Source of the DNA: Spirogloea muscicola
Lineage: Eukaryota > Streptophyta > Zygnematophyceae > Spirogloeales > Spirogloeaceae
Reading direction: 5' to 3'
NCBI GenBank assembly: GCA_009602725.1
Contig: WELB01000064.1
Location: forward strand, 555,216-573,199
DNA length: 17,984 nt
A program made the translations under genes and the position numbers. The first letter of the stretch is position 1; every line of letters begins with the position of its first letter. The notes beneath the pieces were generated by a model that saw nothing but the letters and a program-made list of their open reading frames with translations, searched no databases and was not told where the DNA came from. This document shows positions 1-9,200 of the stretch, one piece after another.

Positions 1-215
1 CGCTCCGGCCGCCCTGCCGCAGACGTGGCTCAGCCGCGGCGGCGCCGGCGCCCGCGCGCCGTCGCGCTCCCGTGCCCTGCGCTCGTCCTCGGAGCTCGAC
101 GCAACGGCTGCTGACCGGAGGTGGCGTCCCTTCGCCGTGGCCGCCCGGGCCACAGCGCTCTGCCATGAACGGCGAGCGGGCAGCCGAGGCGGCGGGGAAT
201 GCGTCGTATACTCAG
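1..215. other. GC-rich left edge, possible continuation of the minus-strand gene
   Basis: This stretch is very GC-rich and open in several frames, so reading frames here mean little. On the minus strand a good acceptor (pyrimidine-rich, ending TTCATGGCAG) lies at 160, and the frame beginning AGC at 159 stays open to the window edge with a charged segment (SSSEDERRARERD). That frame does not match the phase of the strongest upstream donor, so I could not join it to the gene at 216-644 with confidence. Confidence 0.2.
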
Positions 216-644
216 CTCACGACTGTGCGAGCGCTGACGATGCGGATAGCGCCGAGACGAGCACCAGTGGCCACGTGGGAGCTGGAGCGACGACATTCCT
301 GGGAGGGAGGCTCAGCAAGGTCGGACTTTGTGGATCTGCCGTAATGGATATCTACCAGCATGTCCAGTGCTGTTCCAGCTTGGAGTCACCGTTGATGAGG
401 CGCCAGCCAAATGCAGGCCTGTCAATGCCACTTGCAGCTACTTGATGATTTAGGCCAGTTTGGCATTATTGAGTCTGCCGGCTTGCCGGCTTACAAGCCG
501 TGTTGTTGTAACTCGAAGTACTCACCTTTCAATGTGGTGGCTTTGGCGGCGGCTTCTCAGCATGGCGGCAAGCTCAAAGGCTTCCAGGTAGCGACCGATG
601 AAACCACTAGCCTGAGCAACAAGGAGTGGTCTCCGGAGCCTCAT
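216..644 (-). CDS. Unidentified gene, 5' exons (presequence-like N-terminus)
   Basis: I do not recognise this protein. Exon 1 runs from an ATG at 644 down to 526 and ends GAAAG before a strong GTGAGT donor. It encodes 39 residues starting MRLRRPLLVA, basic and lacking acidic residues at the very start like a mitochondrial presequence, then a helical stretch around YLEAFELAAMLRSR. A 107-nt intron ends TTGACAG at 419, and exon 2 (418-356) continues in phase with PAFGWRLINGDSKLEQHW before a GTAGAT donor. A third exon from 298, after the pyrimidine-rich acceptor CCTCCCTCCCAG, also keeps phase and encodes a hydrophobic run (TWPLVLVSALSASSALA). It either stops at a TGA (218-216) or splices at the GTGAGC that overlaps that stop. 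The three-way phase agreement is the main support; the end of the gene is unresolved. It diverges from lpxA, with only 182 bp between the two starts. Confidence 0.42.
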
Positions 645-826
645 GCTTCAGCTGCGCCTTCAGGTCCCAAACGGAAAACCAGGCTTGCTCAACACAATGT
701 CACTGAAGTTGGAGCTTTCACATCCATTATTGCTCAGTCAGCTCATAACCAGCGCGTATACATTGTCGCTCTATCAATTGAACTGCAAGGTTGACAAAGA
801 AAGAAGGTCATTGATTCCCAAGGAGG
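645..826. promoter_or_regulatory. Putative shared promoter region between two divergent genes
   Basis: These 182 bp separate the proposed ATG of the minus-strand gene (644) from the proposed ATG of lpxA (827), so both promoters and 5' untranslated regions should lie here, unless lpxA has an additional 5' exon inside it. I see no convincing TATA box or known element. The role is inferred from gene orientation alone. Confidence 0.35.
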
Positions 827-3304
827 ATGCCAACAGGTCAGCACTGGGCTAGCCCACATGACGAAGTCGCTCATGTTGGCTTCGGTGGCAATGCAGATGC
901 TAGTGCTCATGAACGATCAATAAGGTGCGCTACAGACAGAGGAGCAAGTGGCAACATCACTCTGTTGGGCCAGAGCACAACCATCCATGCATCATCTGTA
1001 GTGCATCCAGATGCTGTCTTGGGAGAGGTAATAGTGGTCTGATTTGCATGACTTCACCACTGATCGCACAACACTCGAAAGCAAGAGTGGTGGCCCACAA
1101 GAGTTGCCTTCAATATGCCCTGCATTGTGCCAATGAGCTCCCCCAATCCTACTGCTGGCAACAGGTTACCTTGGCAGTTCTAATTAAGCAGGCGTTCCTT
1201 GTTTCGCAATCTGCATCGGCACTTTTGCAGGGCGTGGAGGTTGGCCCACTCTGCACAATTGGGCCTGGAGTGAAGGTTGGCGCAGGCTCAAGATTGCATC
1301 CTGGATGCCATCTTGCAGGGGATACAGAGATTGGTGAGGGGTGCGAGATTTTGAGGTATGATTGGGACTTGCATTGCATGCATCATAGCTTGCCAGAAGA
1401 GCTATGCATCTGTGTTGTAAGTCTCGCTCACAAAATGAATAGGAGGGATGCAGGGAAAAATCAGAGAAAAATCGTAGTGACTCCGCATGGTCAATGCACC
1501 TTCCATTCTGTGTGCTTGGTTAGCGGGGCAATTGTTGGAGCAGACATCCCTGGTCGCACTGTTATTGGTGACAACAACAAGATTGGCTACCATGCTGTTG
1601 TTGGAGGGAGGTGTCAGGATCTAAAATACAAGGTCAGTGATACAATATCTTTTTGGCATGTTATGTGATCAGATGTGGTGCCAGCAAGAGCTAGGTACTT
1701 GCAGGCCTCTTTGTTCCTTAATACTCTGTAAGCAGGTCTGACATCCTTGAGTGCCACCACCAACTGACATCTCTTTATCTGCTGTAGTGCTTGTTTCATG
1801 TTCACATTAGTTGTGCAGCTTGACTTCATTCAATCCCTTGGCAATGGACAACCAAAGCTGTCTTCTGCTGTATGAGCTGCAGGACGGGAGTGAATGTTAT
1901 CTCACTATTGGGCATAACAATGACATCAGAGAACATGCCAGCATCCACAGATCCTCAAAAGTAGATGCCTGCACTGTGAGCAACCTGCGCATTTGCTCCA
2001 CATTCAGGCTCTGCTCATCCATCAGCCACTGCTCTTGTGAGATGCAATACAACCAAAACTGAGATGCAGTACCATTGGAACACATGATGGCACTAGTATG
2101 TTTGCTGCCCTTGATACAAGGATTGCAGTGTCATGAAAGACTCATCATGAGCAACACGCGAGGGTTGGCATAATGTGCCTGTTGTATGACGAAGCACCAT
2201 TGCCATGTATCCAACAGGTCATTGGCGACAACAACCTGATCATGGGTGCCTGCCATGTTGCTCATGACTGCATCTTGGGCAATCGTAACATACTAGCCAA
2301 TGGAACTCTGTTGGCTGGTCATGTGGTCCTGGAGGTTGGTGCCACGATCGTGAATCCCTTTGCCATGTCATGGTACTTATAATCCAAGTGATCTGGTAAC
2401 TGCAAACTCTATAAGCAGCAGCAACCAAGTATAGTAAGCAGGTCCAAATGTGGTGCATCTGGTGCATTGTATGCAGGACTTTGTCCATACTGGAGGAGCA
2501 GTGGCAGTCCACCAATTCTGTCAGATCGGCTCATACTCCTTCCTTGCCGGTGGTTCTATGGTATGTAGTTAATCCTAATGACTGTCATTAGAGATGCCAG
2601 ACTTTGGCATGCTATCACAGTGCAATAAAGCGTCCGTCATTGTCATCTTAGATCTGCCTCACTTTGCAGGTCGACCGTGATGTACCAGTCTACATGATGG
2701 TTGCTGGAGACCGAGCTGAATTGAGGGGGCTGAATTTGGAAGGAATGCGGCGATGCGGATTTTCAGATACGGAGGTGGGCGGGCCTAAGGATGCTTGATT
2801 GCAGCTAATATGTGTTGACTCACCCAGCATTAGTTCAAGCAGCGTTATGGCTCTGTATGTTACCCATGTCACTAATATATGGCTTCTCATCCCACTTCAT
2901 CCCTTCTCCAGGTGAAGAGTATTCGTCGAGCATACCAAAGGTTATTCATGAACTCTGATGTAAAAGCTGGTGGACTGGAGGACAGACTGACCGACCTGGT
3001 AAGTTCTTTGCCTTGTAAGTCCATTCTTAGTTTGTAACTACCACCACATATGTAATATTCTCTGAGCAGGTTTCTCACCAGATCTACGCATACCTGTCCT
3101 TACGTTGCTCAAAATGTTTGCCAAGATGACGGAGTTCATTAGTCTCTGTGCAAGTCATGCACTGAAGCTCTTTCCACTTGTCAGGAGGGGAGTCTTGATG
3201 ACTCATCTGATGCGGCCGTGACGCTGCTGGTGAAGTCTGTGCGAGCCTCCTTTGGAGACAAGCGACGAGGCATCTGCAGATTTAGGCACTGGACTTCAGT
3301 CTGA
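827..3304 (+). CDS. lpxA: LpxA, UDP-N-acetylglucosamine 3-O-acyltransferase, plant type (9 exons)
   Basis: LpxA transfers a hydroxyacyl chain from acyl-ACP to UDP-GlcNAc, the first step of lipid A synthesis; the plant homologue is mitochondrial. Exons: 827-1027, 1231-1355, 1524-1632, 1883-1975, 2218-2334, 2477-2560, 2670-2774, 2912-2998, 3185-3304. All junctions keep phase and use GT-AG (donors GTAATA, GTATGA, GTCAGT, GTGAGC, GTTGGT, GTATGT, GTGGGC, GTAAGT). The joined product is 346 residues. Left-handed beta-helix hexapeptides start at [15 protein letters not shown] (about residue 53). CQDLKYK ends at 145. The catalytic-type motif GACHVAHDC puts the likely active histidine at 192. [17 protein letters not shown], the [20 protein letters not shown] block and a C-terminal helical domain ending [10 protein letters not shown] follow. 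Length is close to the plant protein. The ATG at 827 is the first in frame after a TGA at 812; the N-terminus is the least certain part and an extra 5' exon with a targeting peptide is possible. Confidence 0.9.
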
Positions 3305-4581
3305 GGGGGCTAGCTAAGCTCTTGCTCCCTCAACTCCTGCACTTGCTGTACATGATTAGATTTGGTTGAGCCTCCAGAGGGCCGTCCAGCCCGTCACCAC
3401 GAGCTAGAGTTGTGCTGGATCCTGGTGCGCATCTATTGCTATTAGCTGTGTTCTTAGTGTGCTATAGAATTGTCCTAGGGTTCTCCGGTAGACGGTGGCA
3501 TGCCTTCTGTCGCAAGACAGGGCAAGGGTGTCCCTCCTCTCCATTCTTTGTATCTTCAGGTTTAGGAGACTCTCACAAGGCAAGCTTTATGCAACTGCAG
3601 TAGGCATGCTGCTTCGAAGCGGGGCGTGGCTCATGCACGCCCCAGCGGTCGGGCCTGGAGCACGACGCGCTTGGCTGGCCAGCTGTCTCTGGAGCTACAG
3701 CCAGCTCCTTGCACTATCTCACTACTCTTTCTTACCAATATTATATCCCCCACTCTCGGTCGCATTCTCCATTTTTCACATGAGCTAGCTTCCAATGGTC
3801 AAGTCTGGACAATTCATTTTGAATAGCCAGACTCTGCATGCGACCAATAAAATAAGCACAAGCACAGTGCTGTGTAGAGGTGAGCCTTTGGGTAGCACGA
3901 CTGCTCAGCGCCTTGTCACAAGGGCCTGATGATGGTCAACAAAAAAGGAAGATGTTGCCACAACGTAGACGTGCTCATTTGTAGTCAGGTGCTGTTTGCG
4001 CCTGTCCAACTGCTGCAAGACTGACTTTGAACCTGGACAGTCATGCATTTTGAAGACCAGCCATCAATAGAGGGGCATGCAAGTCTGACGAGCTGTAAGT
4101 TTTTCAGCAACTGTGTCCTGGTGTCCTCTTTGACTCCACGTCTCAGCCGAAGCTGCTCTAACACGCAAGTAAGAAGTTGCTCCCAGGTAGTGCGACTACG
4201 ACTACCCACACAGTGCCACTGAACCTTTTTCTCAAAATTGCTCTGGTGCCCCTTGCTGACTAAGTGGACTGCCAAAGGTCTTTGCCGTGTATAATGGAGG
4301 CCTTTCCAGGCGACTACCTGTACCTAGGAACGAGTCTGGGTTCCACTGAGAAGCAGCCCAAAGTTAGCTGTACTAAGTGGTCTCACTTTTGTGCAAGAAA
4401 ACGTCCCGGCTGCTAATCCATCGGAAGCATTGCCTCGCATTGTCGACTTCCTCTACGCTCCAGGTGGTCAAGGTAGCCTCAGCTTGACTCGCCGAAGACC
4501 CAATCACGACACGGTCTTGCAGTCCCTCCGGGGCCAAGGCAGCGACGAGCAGGGCAGACAGGCCCGGGCACGCGCGCGCGC
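3305..4581. other. Region between convergent lpxA and ycf54; no convincing gene
   Basis: This should contain the 3' untranslated regions of lpxA (plus strand) and ycf54 (minus strand). A TGTAA, the usual green-algal polyadenylation signal, occurs on the plus strand near 4093, about 790 nt after the lpxA stop, which would be a long but possible 3' UTR. A short hairpin lies at 3621-3643. A 96-codon minus-strand frame at 3985-4275 has no recognisable motif, no splice context and no family resemblance, so I do not call it a gene. Just after the ycf54 stop is an alternating CG run at about 4570-4581. Confidence 0.6.
3621..3643. repeat. Short perfect hairpin, 8-bp stem
   Basis: GGGGCGTG (3621-3628) and CACGCCCC (3636-3643) are perfect reverse complements around a 7-nt loop. 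It lies about 320 nt after the lpxA stop, probably in its 3' UTR. It may be an RNA structure or chance in GC-rich DNA. Confidence 0.4.
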
Positions 4582-5097
4582 TCAGGACAGCGCCGACTGG
4601 GGCGGCAGGAAGGGCGTCCACCAGGGGCCGTCGTACTTGGGGTACGGCGCCACCCACTTGTCGGGCTGCCCGAACTGGACGTCCACGGGCTTGGAGGCCA
4701 GCGCCTCGTCGTCGGACGCGGCGTCGAACTCGCCCTTGAGCACGCGGTCCAGCCGCAGCTTCATGAACGTGATCCACACCGCGTCGGTGGAGACCAGCGC
4801 GACGGCGGGGCGGCGCAGGCGCGCGGCCAGGCCCGGGAAGCGCGTCAGGAAGTCCGGCTCGTACGCCAGCCAGAAGTCGCGGCGCCGCCCCTGCTCGCCG
4901 AACAGCCGCAGGCGCTCGCGCATCAGCTCCTGGAAGTGCTCCTCCTCGTCCAGCATGAACGCCGCGTTCGCCACCACGAAGTGGTACGTCCCGCCGCCGC
5001 CGTCGTCCTCGCCCGCCGCCGCGCCCGGCGCCGCGCCCGGCGCCGCCTCCGNGGACTCCAGAAGGAAGCGCAAGTGCTGACGCTTAAGCGTCAGCAC
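4582..5097 (-). CDS. ycf54: Ycf54 / LCAA family protein (Mg-protoporphyrin ester cyclase partner)
   Basis: Ycf54 proteins are needed for stability and activity of the oxygen-dependent Mg-protoporphyrin IX monomethyl ester cyclase, the step that closes the fifth ring of chlorophyll. In plants it is plastid-targeted and nuclear-encoded. The frame encodes 171 residues in one exon. After an Ala/Pro/Gly-rich leader, the family domain runs from about residue 37 to the end: YHFVVANAAFMLDEEEHFQE, then ERLRLFGE, DFWLAYEP, RRPAVALVST, ITFMKLRLDRVL, EALASKP, KWVAPYPKYDGPWW and FLPP. These match the plant protein block by block. The first ATG of this frame (5097) sits inside a perfect palindrome (5070-5101), and one base is N (5052, residue X16). 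A better-looking start at 5152 begins MAVA plus a run of alanines, like a transit peptide, but its frame hits TAA (5086-5084) in the palindrome. I think the 5' end is misassembled or carries a real rearrangement; the domain itself is intact. Confidence 0.9.
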   Translation of the reverse strand: MLTLKRQHLRFLLESXEAAPGAAPGAAAGEDDGGGGTYHFVVANAAFMLDEEEHFQELMRERLRLFGEQGRRRDFWLAYEPDFLTRFPGLAARLRRPAVALVSTDAVWITFMKLRLDRVLKGEFDAASDDEALASKPVDVQFGQPDKWVAPYPKYDGPWWTPFLPPQSALS

Positions 5098-5101
5098 TTG
5101 C
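5070..5101. repeat. Perfect 32-bp palindrome at the ycf54 5' end
   Basis: GCAAGTGCTGACGCTT is followed directly by its exact reverse complement with no spacer. It lies 18 bp from the only N in the window (5052) and beside a (CGG)n run. A spacerless palindrome at this place breaks the reading frame between a transit-peptide-like start and the Ycf54 domain, so an assembly join or a local inverted duplication is likely. Confidence 0.9.
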
Positions 5102-5105
5102 CGCG

Positions 5106-5107
<2 letters not shown>

Positions 5108-5140
<33 letters not shown>
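5108..5140. repeat. (CGG)11 trinucleotide repeat
   Basis: Eleven uninterrupted GGC units. Read on the minus strand from the ATG at 5152 they encode eleven alanines, giving a leader of the form MAVA-Ala(11)-VAASADA before a TAA. This resembles the Ala-rich transit peptides of green algae. Such repeats are prone to slippage and to sequencing or assembly error. Confidence 0.85.
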
Positions 5141-5152
5141 TGCGACGGCCAT

Positions 5153-5285
5153 GGCGGGCGCGGGGTGGGGCTTGGGACTTGTGGGCCTTATCCGATGATA
5201 CCCTTCGGGGACGGGAAGCACCCGTCAGGCTGACGGCAAGAGGCTGACGGCAGCGAGCGAGTAAAAACGTGTTGTAAACGGCTCG
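5153..5285 (-). promoter_or_regulatory. Putative ycf54 promoter / leader region
   Basis: Only 133 bp separate the stop of the upstream small membrane-protein gene (5286) from the ATG at 5152. This interval must hold both the 3' end of that gene and the ycf54 promoter. It contains a 12-bp direct repeat, AGGCTGACGGCA, at 5227-5238 and 5241-5252. No known element is recognised and the role is inferred from position. Confidence 0.3.
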
Positions 5286-5720
5286 TCACAAAAAACCACT
5301 TTGGTCGTCGATTCCTGTGACAGGACCTCGCCCTGGCGGACCATCATGGCTTTCTCGTAAAGAATGACGGAGGAAACGGTGATACTCTTTCAGTTTGTCC
5401 TTCCAAATGTTGCTATGCTAGCGTATTGCGACTGCAGGACCTTGCGGAAAGTCGAGCTGGCCCGTGTGGATTTCTCCACCAGATTCGAGTATCACAACTC
5501 ACCTCTGTACTTCTGAAAGCATGCAGGAGAGCCTGTCGGGAGCTTGAGCAATTTCGTGTAATTCCGATATATGAGTCCTGCAGCAGATGGCTGCAATGGT
5601 GAATGCAATGCAGGCCACAATCGCAGCGCCTCCCAATGTGTTGAAGGCCACCGCTGTTGGCCTCCCAGGTGGTAACTTGAACAGCTCCGCTCTGCTTACC
5701 ACAGGTGTTGAACCCGGCAT
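5286..5720 (-). CDS. Small single-membrane-segment protein, 114 aa (2 exons)
   Basis: I do not recognise the family. Exon 1 (5720-5503) starts at an ATG and ends CAGAG before a consensus GTGAGT donor. The 90-nt intron ends GCTAGCATAG at 5413, and exon 2 (5412-5286) ends in TGA. Together they give 345 nt in one frame, 114 residues plus stop. The N-terminal 21 residues are polar, with LPPGRP at 16-21. Residues about 27-47 (TLGGAAIVACIAFTIAAICC) form one hydrophobic segment. The C-terminus is charged, with WKDKLKEYHRFLRHSLRE, then Gly/Pro-rich (DGPPGRGP) and ends DDQSGFL. A small organelle membrane protein is a reasonable guess, nothing more. It shares strand with ycf54 and the helicase and is squeezed tightly between them. 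The donor, the phase match and the coding look of exon 2 are the evidence. Confidence 0.5.
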
Positions 5721-6229
5721 CAATACAAAATGTAGCCAGTTGCATGCAGCATTGGCAGCTTTCTGAGGAATTATTCAACTAAATACAGTGTGGAAGGAAT
5801 TACAGGACGGAATATTAGACATACACGTGCGGTGTAAAGAATTTACCAAGATTGAAAGAAAGAGCCGACAGCAAGCTCTCCAGGTCAAAGCTCCACCTCA
5901 CATGACATGGCAGTTAGCTGCTCTTCGTGCAATGTGCAGCTGTGCTGGCCATTGTATCATATATGTACAATTTTGGCGGCTGCATCTTCCTCAATGCTGC
6001 CTCTATATGTATAGGCAGTGGAGGCTTTCGGTGCTGATTTCAGCATGTATGCGCGTTGTGAAGGTTGCTGGGATCATTGAGGCCTTCTGGTTTAAATACC
6101 TTATTATTGCACACGGACCCAGTAAAGAGTCGACATCTCCGTGTCCACATCGTCAAAGCATGCGGATACAGCTACAGGTACATCACTGTTATGTGGTAGT
6201 CATGCGATACAGCTACAGGTACATCGATG
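5721..6229. other. Helicase 3' UTR and short spacer
   Basis: No gene is seen. On the minus strand this follows the helicase stop at 6230. A TGTAA on the minus strand (5804-5800) is a plausible polyadenylation signal about 425 nt downstream of the stop, leaving only about 80 bp to the ATG of the next gene (5720). The right end contains a 41-42-bp tandem duplication. Confidence 0.5.
5800..5804 (-). terminator. Putative TGTAA polyadenylation signal of the helicase gene
   Basis: TTACA on the plus strand is TGTAA on the minus strand, the pentamer used for polyadenylation in many chlorophyte algae. It is about 425 nt past the helicase stop and just upstream of the next gene on the same strand. A pentamer is easily found by chance; position is its only support. 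Confidence 0.3.
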
Positions 6230-6241
6230 TCATCTGGTAGT
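6159..6241. repeat. Tandem duplication, two units of 41-42 bp
   Basis: Unit 1 (6159-6200) and unit 2 (6201-6241) share the core GATACAGCTACAGGTACATC and end with a similar TCTGGTAGT or TGTGGTAGT. They differ by one indel and a few substitutions. The second unit touches the helicase stop codon, so the array is mainly 3' UTR. Confidence 0.85.
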
Positions 6242-9200
6242 CGACTCCACCTCGCATGACAGCAATGCAGTATGTGCACTCTGCTTGGCTTGGCCTCCTG
6301 TCTGCGAGGGCATGTACAAGCCCTCCCGGCGCATGTGCTCCAGCCAGGCCCGCCAGATGGGGCTCGACACCAAGGTGCGCGCCGAGCCGACGACCACCAG
6401 GCCCCGCTTGGCGCGGGTGAGGGCCACGTTGAGCCGCCGTGGATCCTGTACGAAGCCCAGTGCACCTGAAGCGCCGGCTCTGACGGTTGACACGATAATG
6501 ACCTGCGGCAGGTAACACAAAGTCATAACACTTATTGACGCCCACAGCACCCTGGCCAAGTTCTCAATCGCGGTGAACTCCTGGCAGCAGCTCTGACTCC
6601 AAACTGCACAAGGCTCACAGTCAAGTTAACGACTTAAAACGGCAATATAGCAGACAATTACCTCTTTCTCACGGCCCTGGAAGCCATCCACGCTCTTGAC
6701 TTCTAGCCCCTCCCAGGAAGGCCCTGCCGCCTGGAAGAGCTCTTGGATAAGCCGCACCTGCTTAGAGCCACATGCACGGGTTGTGGAGACACAGCTTAAG
6801 CATTGAGCTTCGAGTTTGATGCATAGCTCATAGAGAGCCTGCTTCTAGTTGTGCAAATCAAGTCCTAGCAACTAACTCTCTGGGTTGAAAGCTCAAGGAG
6901 CTACCTTATGACTTGTGCTTACAAAAATGCAGGATGTAAAGTCAATCGTCACTCTCTCGTCCTATCAAGTACAACTTTGCCTGCTTGGCAGAGCTGGCAG
7001 AAGACACACACAGCAGAAGATGGACGAGCCTTGCCTGGCCTTGATAAGGGGTTATTATCCCAATCGCCTCCCAACCGCCCTCCACATTGTCAGCTTCCAC
7101 AAAGCCAGTCACAATCCTCACGACCTGCACAGCAAACCAGTCACATAGAATGAGAAAACCACATCAAAGTTGTGAACATGTACTCCTTTTATTCAAGCAA
7201 GCTGAATAGAAAGCCCTGAGAGCTTCAAGATGATTTATCAAGCTACTCAGGAAGTGAGCATGCCTGCTCCGCTTCTAGTCGGTTGAAGAACGTCTTGCCG
7301 GTCACGCCTGCACCTTTCTCCTGGCCATCTGTGCAGTCCACAAAAGCCAGCGGCTTGGTTGCATCCGGCCAAGCGAAGCTGTCAAAGACAGTCGCGGCAG
7401 GTCGTGGTCAGGCAGAGTCTCTTACAATAGCAAGAACAAGCGGGTTGCCCTGCAAGTGGGCTGTCTCCTCTGGATTGTCATGATTGTGAAAACCTCTTGC
7501 ATCTTCTAAAAACTTGTATGTTATGAATGTTGCCTTTTCTCGTTACTACAGCCATCACTGGTTCTCTCGTGCAACTCCTGAGAAGGGTGGTTGTGAAGGA
7601 TCGCAGGCTGTCAATGACAAGCTACGTGCTTGCTATCAGTGGCGTACCCCAACGCAGCAGGACGGTCAGACGGGCGGGGTTGACTCTGAAGCTTGCTGTC
7701 GTAGAAGGCCTTGGATGGAAATGCTGCAATCGCAGGGTGCATCCTGCATCCAGTATATATCCTCTATAAGCACCACACTGACTGTGTGTACAAAGGGAAG
7801 GTCAACTGTGGGTTAGGTTTGATGATACAAAGGCTCAAGACCGGCAGGCCACTACCTAGAGCAAGTGTGGCTGGTGAAAACCCTCATGACATATAACAGT
7901 TTGTACCTGTACTGAGTGTTGAGGAGTAGCGGCTGGATCCCACAAGCTTGAAGTCGTTCAAATAGGCTGACAGCAAGACCGTTCTGTGAGAGAGTCAGTC
8001 AGAAAGGGCAAGTTAGACTGCAGCTACAAGTGAGCAGCCTCCGAATCTTTCCGAACAATGTTAGCTACACTCTCGCGATTGCTTGAAGATGATTTCCGTT
8101 GACAGGGTAATCTGCTCCGGTCACTACAATATATGTGTAGAAGTACCTTGGTTATCTAGGCTATTCAGACGTTCCAAGAATCCTGAGATCCAGAGCTCCT
8201 GAATTTCGCCCTGGACTATTGACATTTTACTACTACAGCCTAATTAACCGGAAGACTCTGCCCCTATGCCAGCAGCATACCTGGAGAGCTTCCTGTGACA
8301 GGACGGTCGGCGGGAGCTGCCGTGGGTCGCCCACAAGGACCACGGAGCTCGCGCCGCTTGCAATGAGCGCGATGAGAGCTGATGGCTCGGTCGCCTGCAA
8401 AAAGGGAAAACGAGAGTTTTAGCATGCAACTTGAATGCTATGTCACAAGCTGCTTGCATAGTGCATGGTGTGCACCACAGACAGGTGACAGCAAAGCAAG
8501 TCAGCTGACAATCAAGGTGCAAGCAGTGCCAAAGAATTCATGCAAGTCTGGATGCACTCCAGCTTATGCATGTAACAAGTCATGGGAAGTATAGACTGCC
8601 CAGCGTGGCAGTGGTGCAGAGGACGCAGCTGCCGACCTGGGCAGCCTCATCGATGACGCACGTCGCAAACCTCCTGCCTGTGAGCACTGGGTCGCCGGCG
8701 CCCACGCACGTGGCCACCACCATGTCTGCCCTGAAGCAGGTGTCACGCCGTTAGGCTGCGTGGAATGCAATCTTGCTTCCAAGCTGTTAGTCTTAATTTG
8801 CATGAAGCTTTGCTCCTTGCAGACAGGGTGCTGGCACATCAATCTGAGCATAATCAAATAAGAAGAAAGAAAATTGTGACGCATCGATCGTGGTTGTCAT
8901 CAAGCGTACCTGTCGAGTATGGAGCTCACAATCTGCGCCTCGAGGCTTTCAGCTTCGCCCCACACGGACGCAGCAAGGCGTGCCACCGCTGTGCGTTTGG
9001 CACCGCTACGGTCATAAGCATCGGCCCTCAGCAGCTGTGACCGGCCCCGGAGCTTTGCAACATCGCGCATGGCGGGGTGTGCCGCTACTAGCGCCTCCAG
9101 CGTCGCATCCCGCAGCGCCGCCTTCACCTGCGAAGCTGCGAAGGAGCAGCCGCGTCATAACCAAGCCGGCCGCAATTCAGCCGCTCAACTTGCGCGCAGA

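Noticed and set aside
411-794. Plus-strand frame of 127 codons upstream of lpxA
   Set aside because: It crosses the minus-strand exon 644-526, which has better splice and coding support, and it does not join lpxA in frame.
3985-4275. Minus-strand frame of 96 codons
   Set aside because: No motif, no splice context, and it lies between two convergent genes. Length is within chance for this composition.
4569-4581. Alternating CG run next to the ycf54 stop as a Z-DNA element
   Set aside because: Only about 12 bp in GC-rich DNA. Too short to claim a function.
4391-5080. Plus-strand frame of 229 codons
   Set aside because: Antisense to ycf54, whose minus-strand frame matches a known family along its full length.
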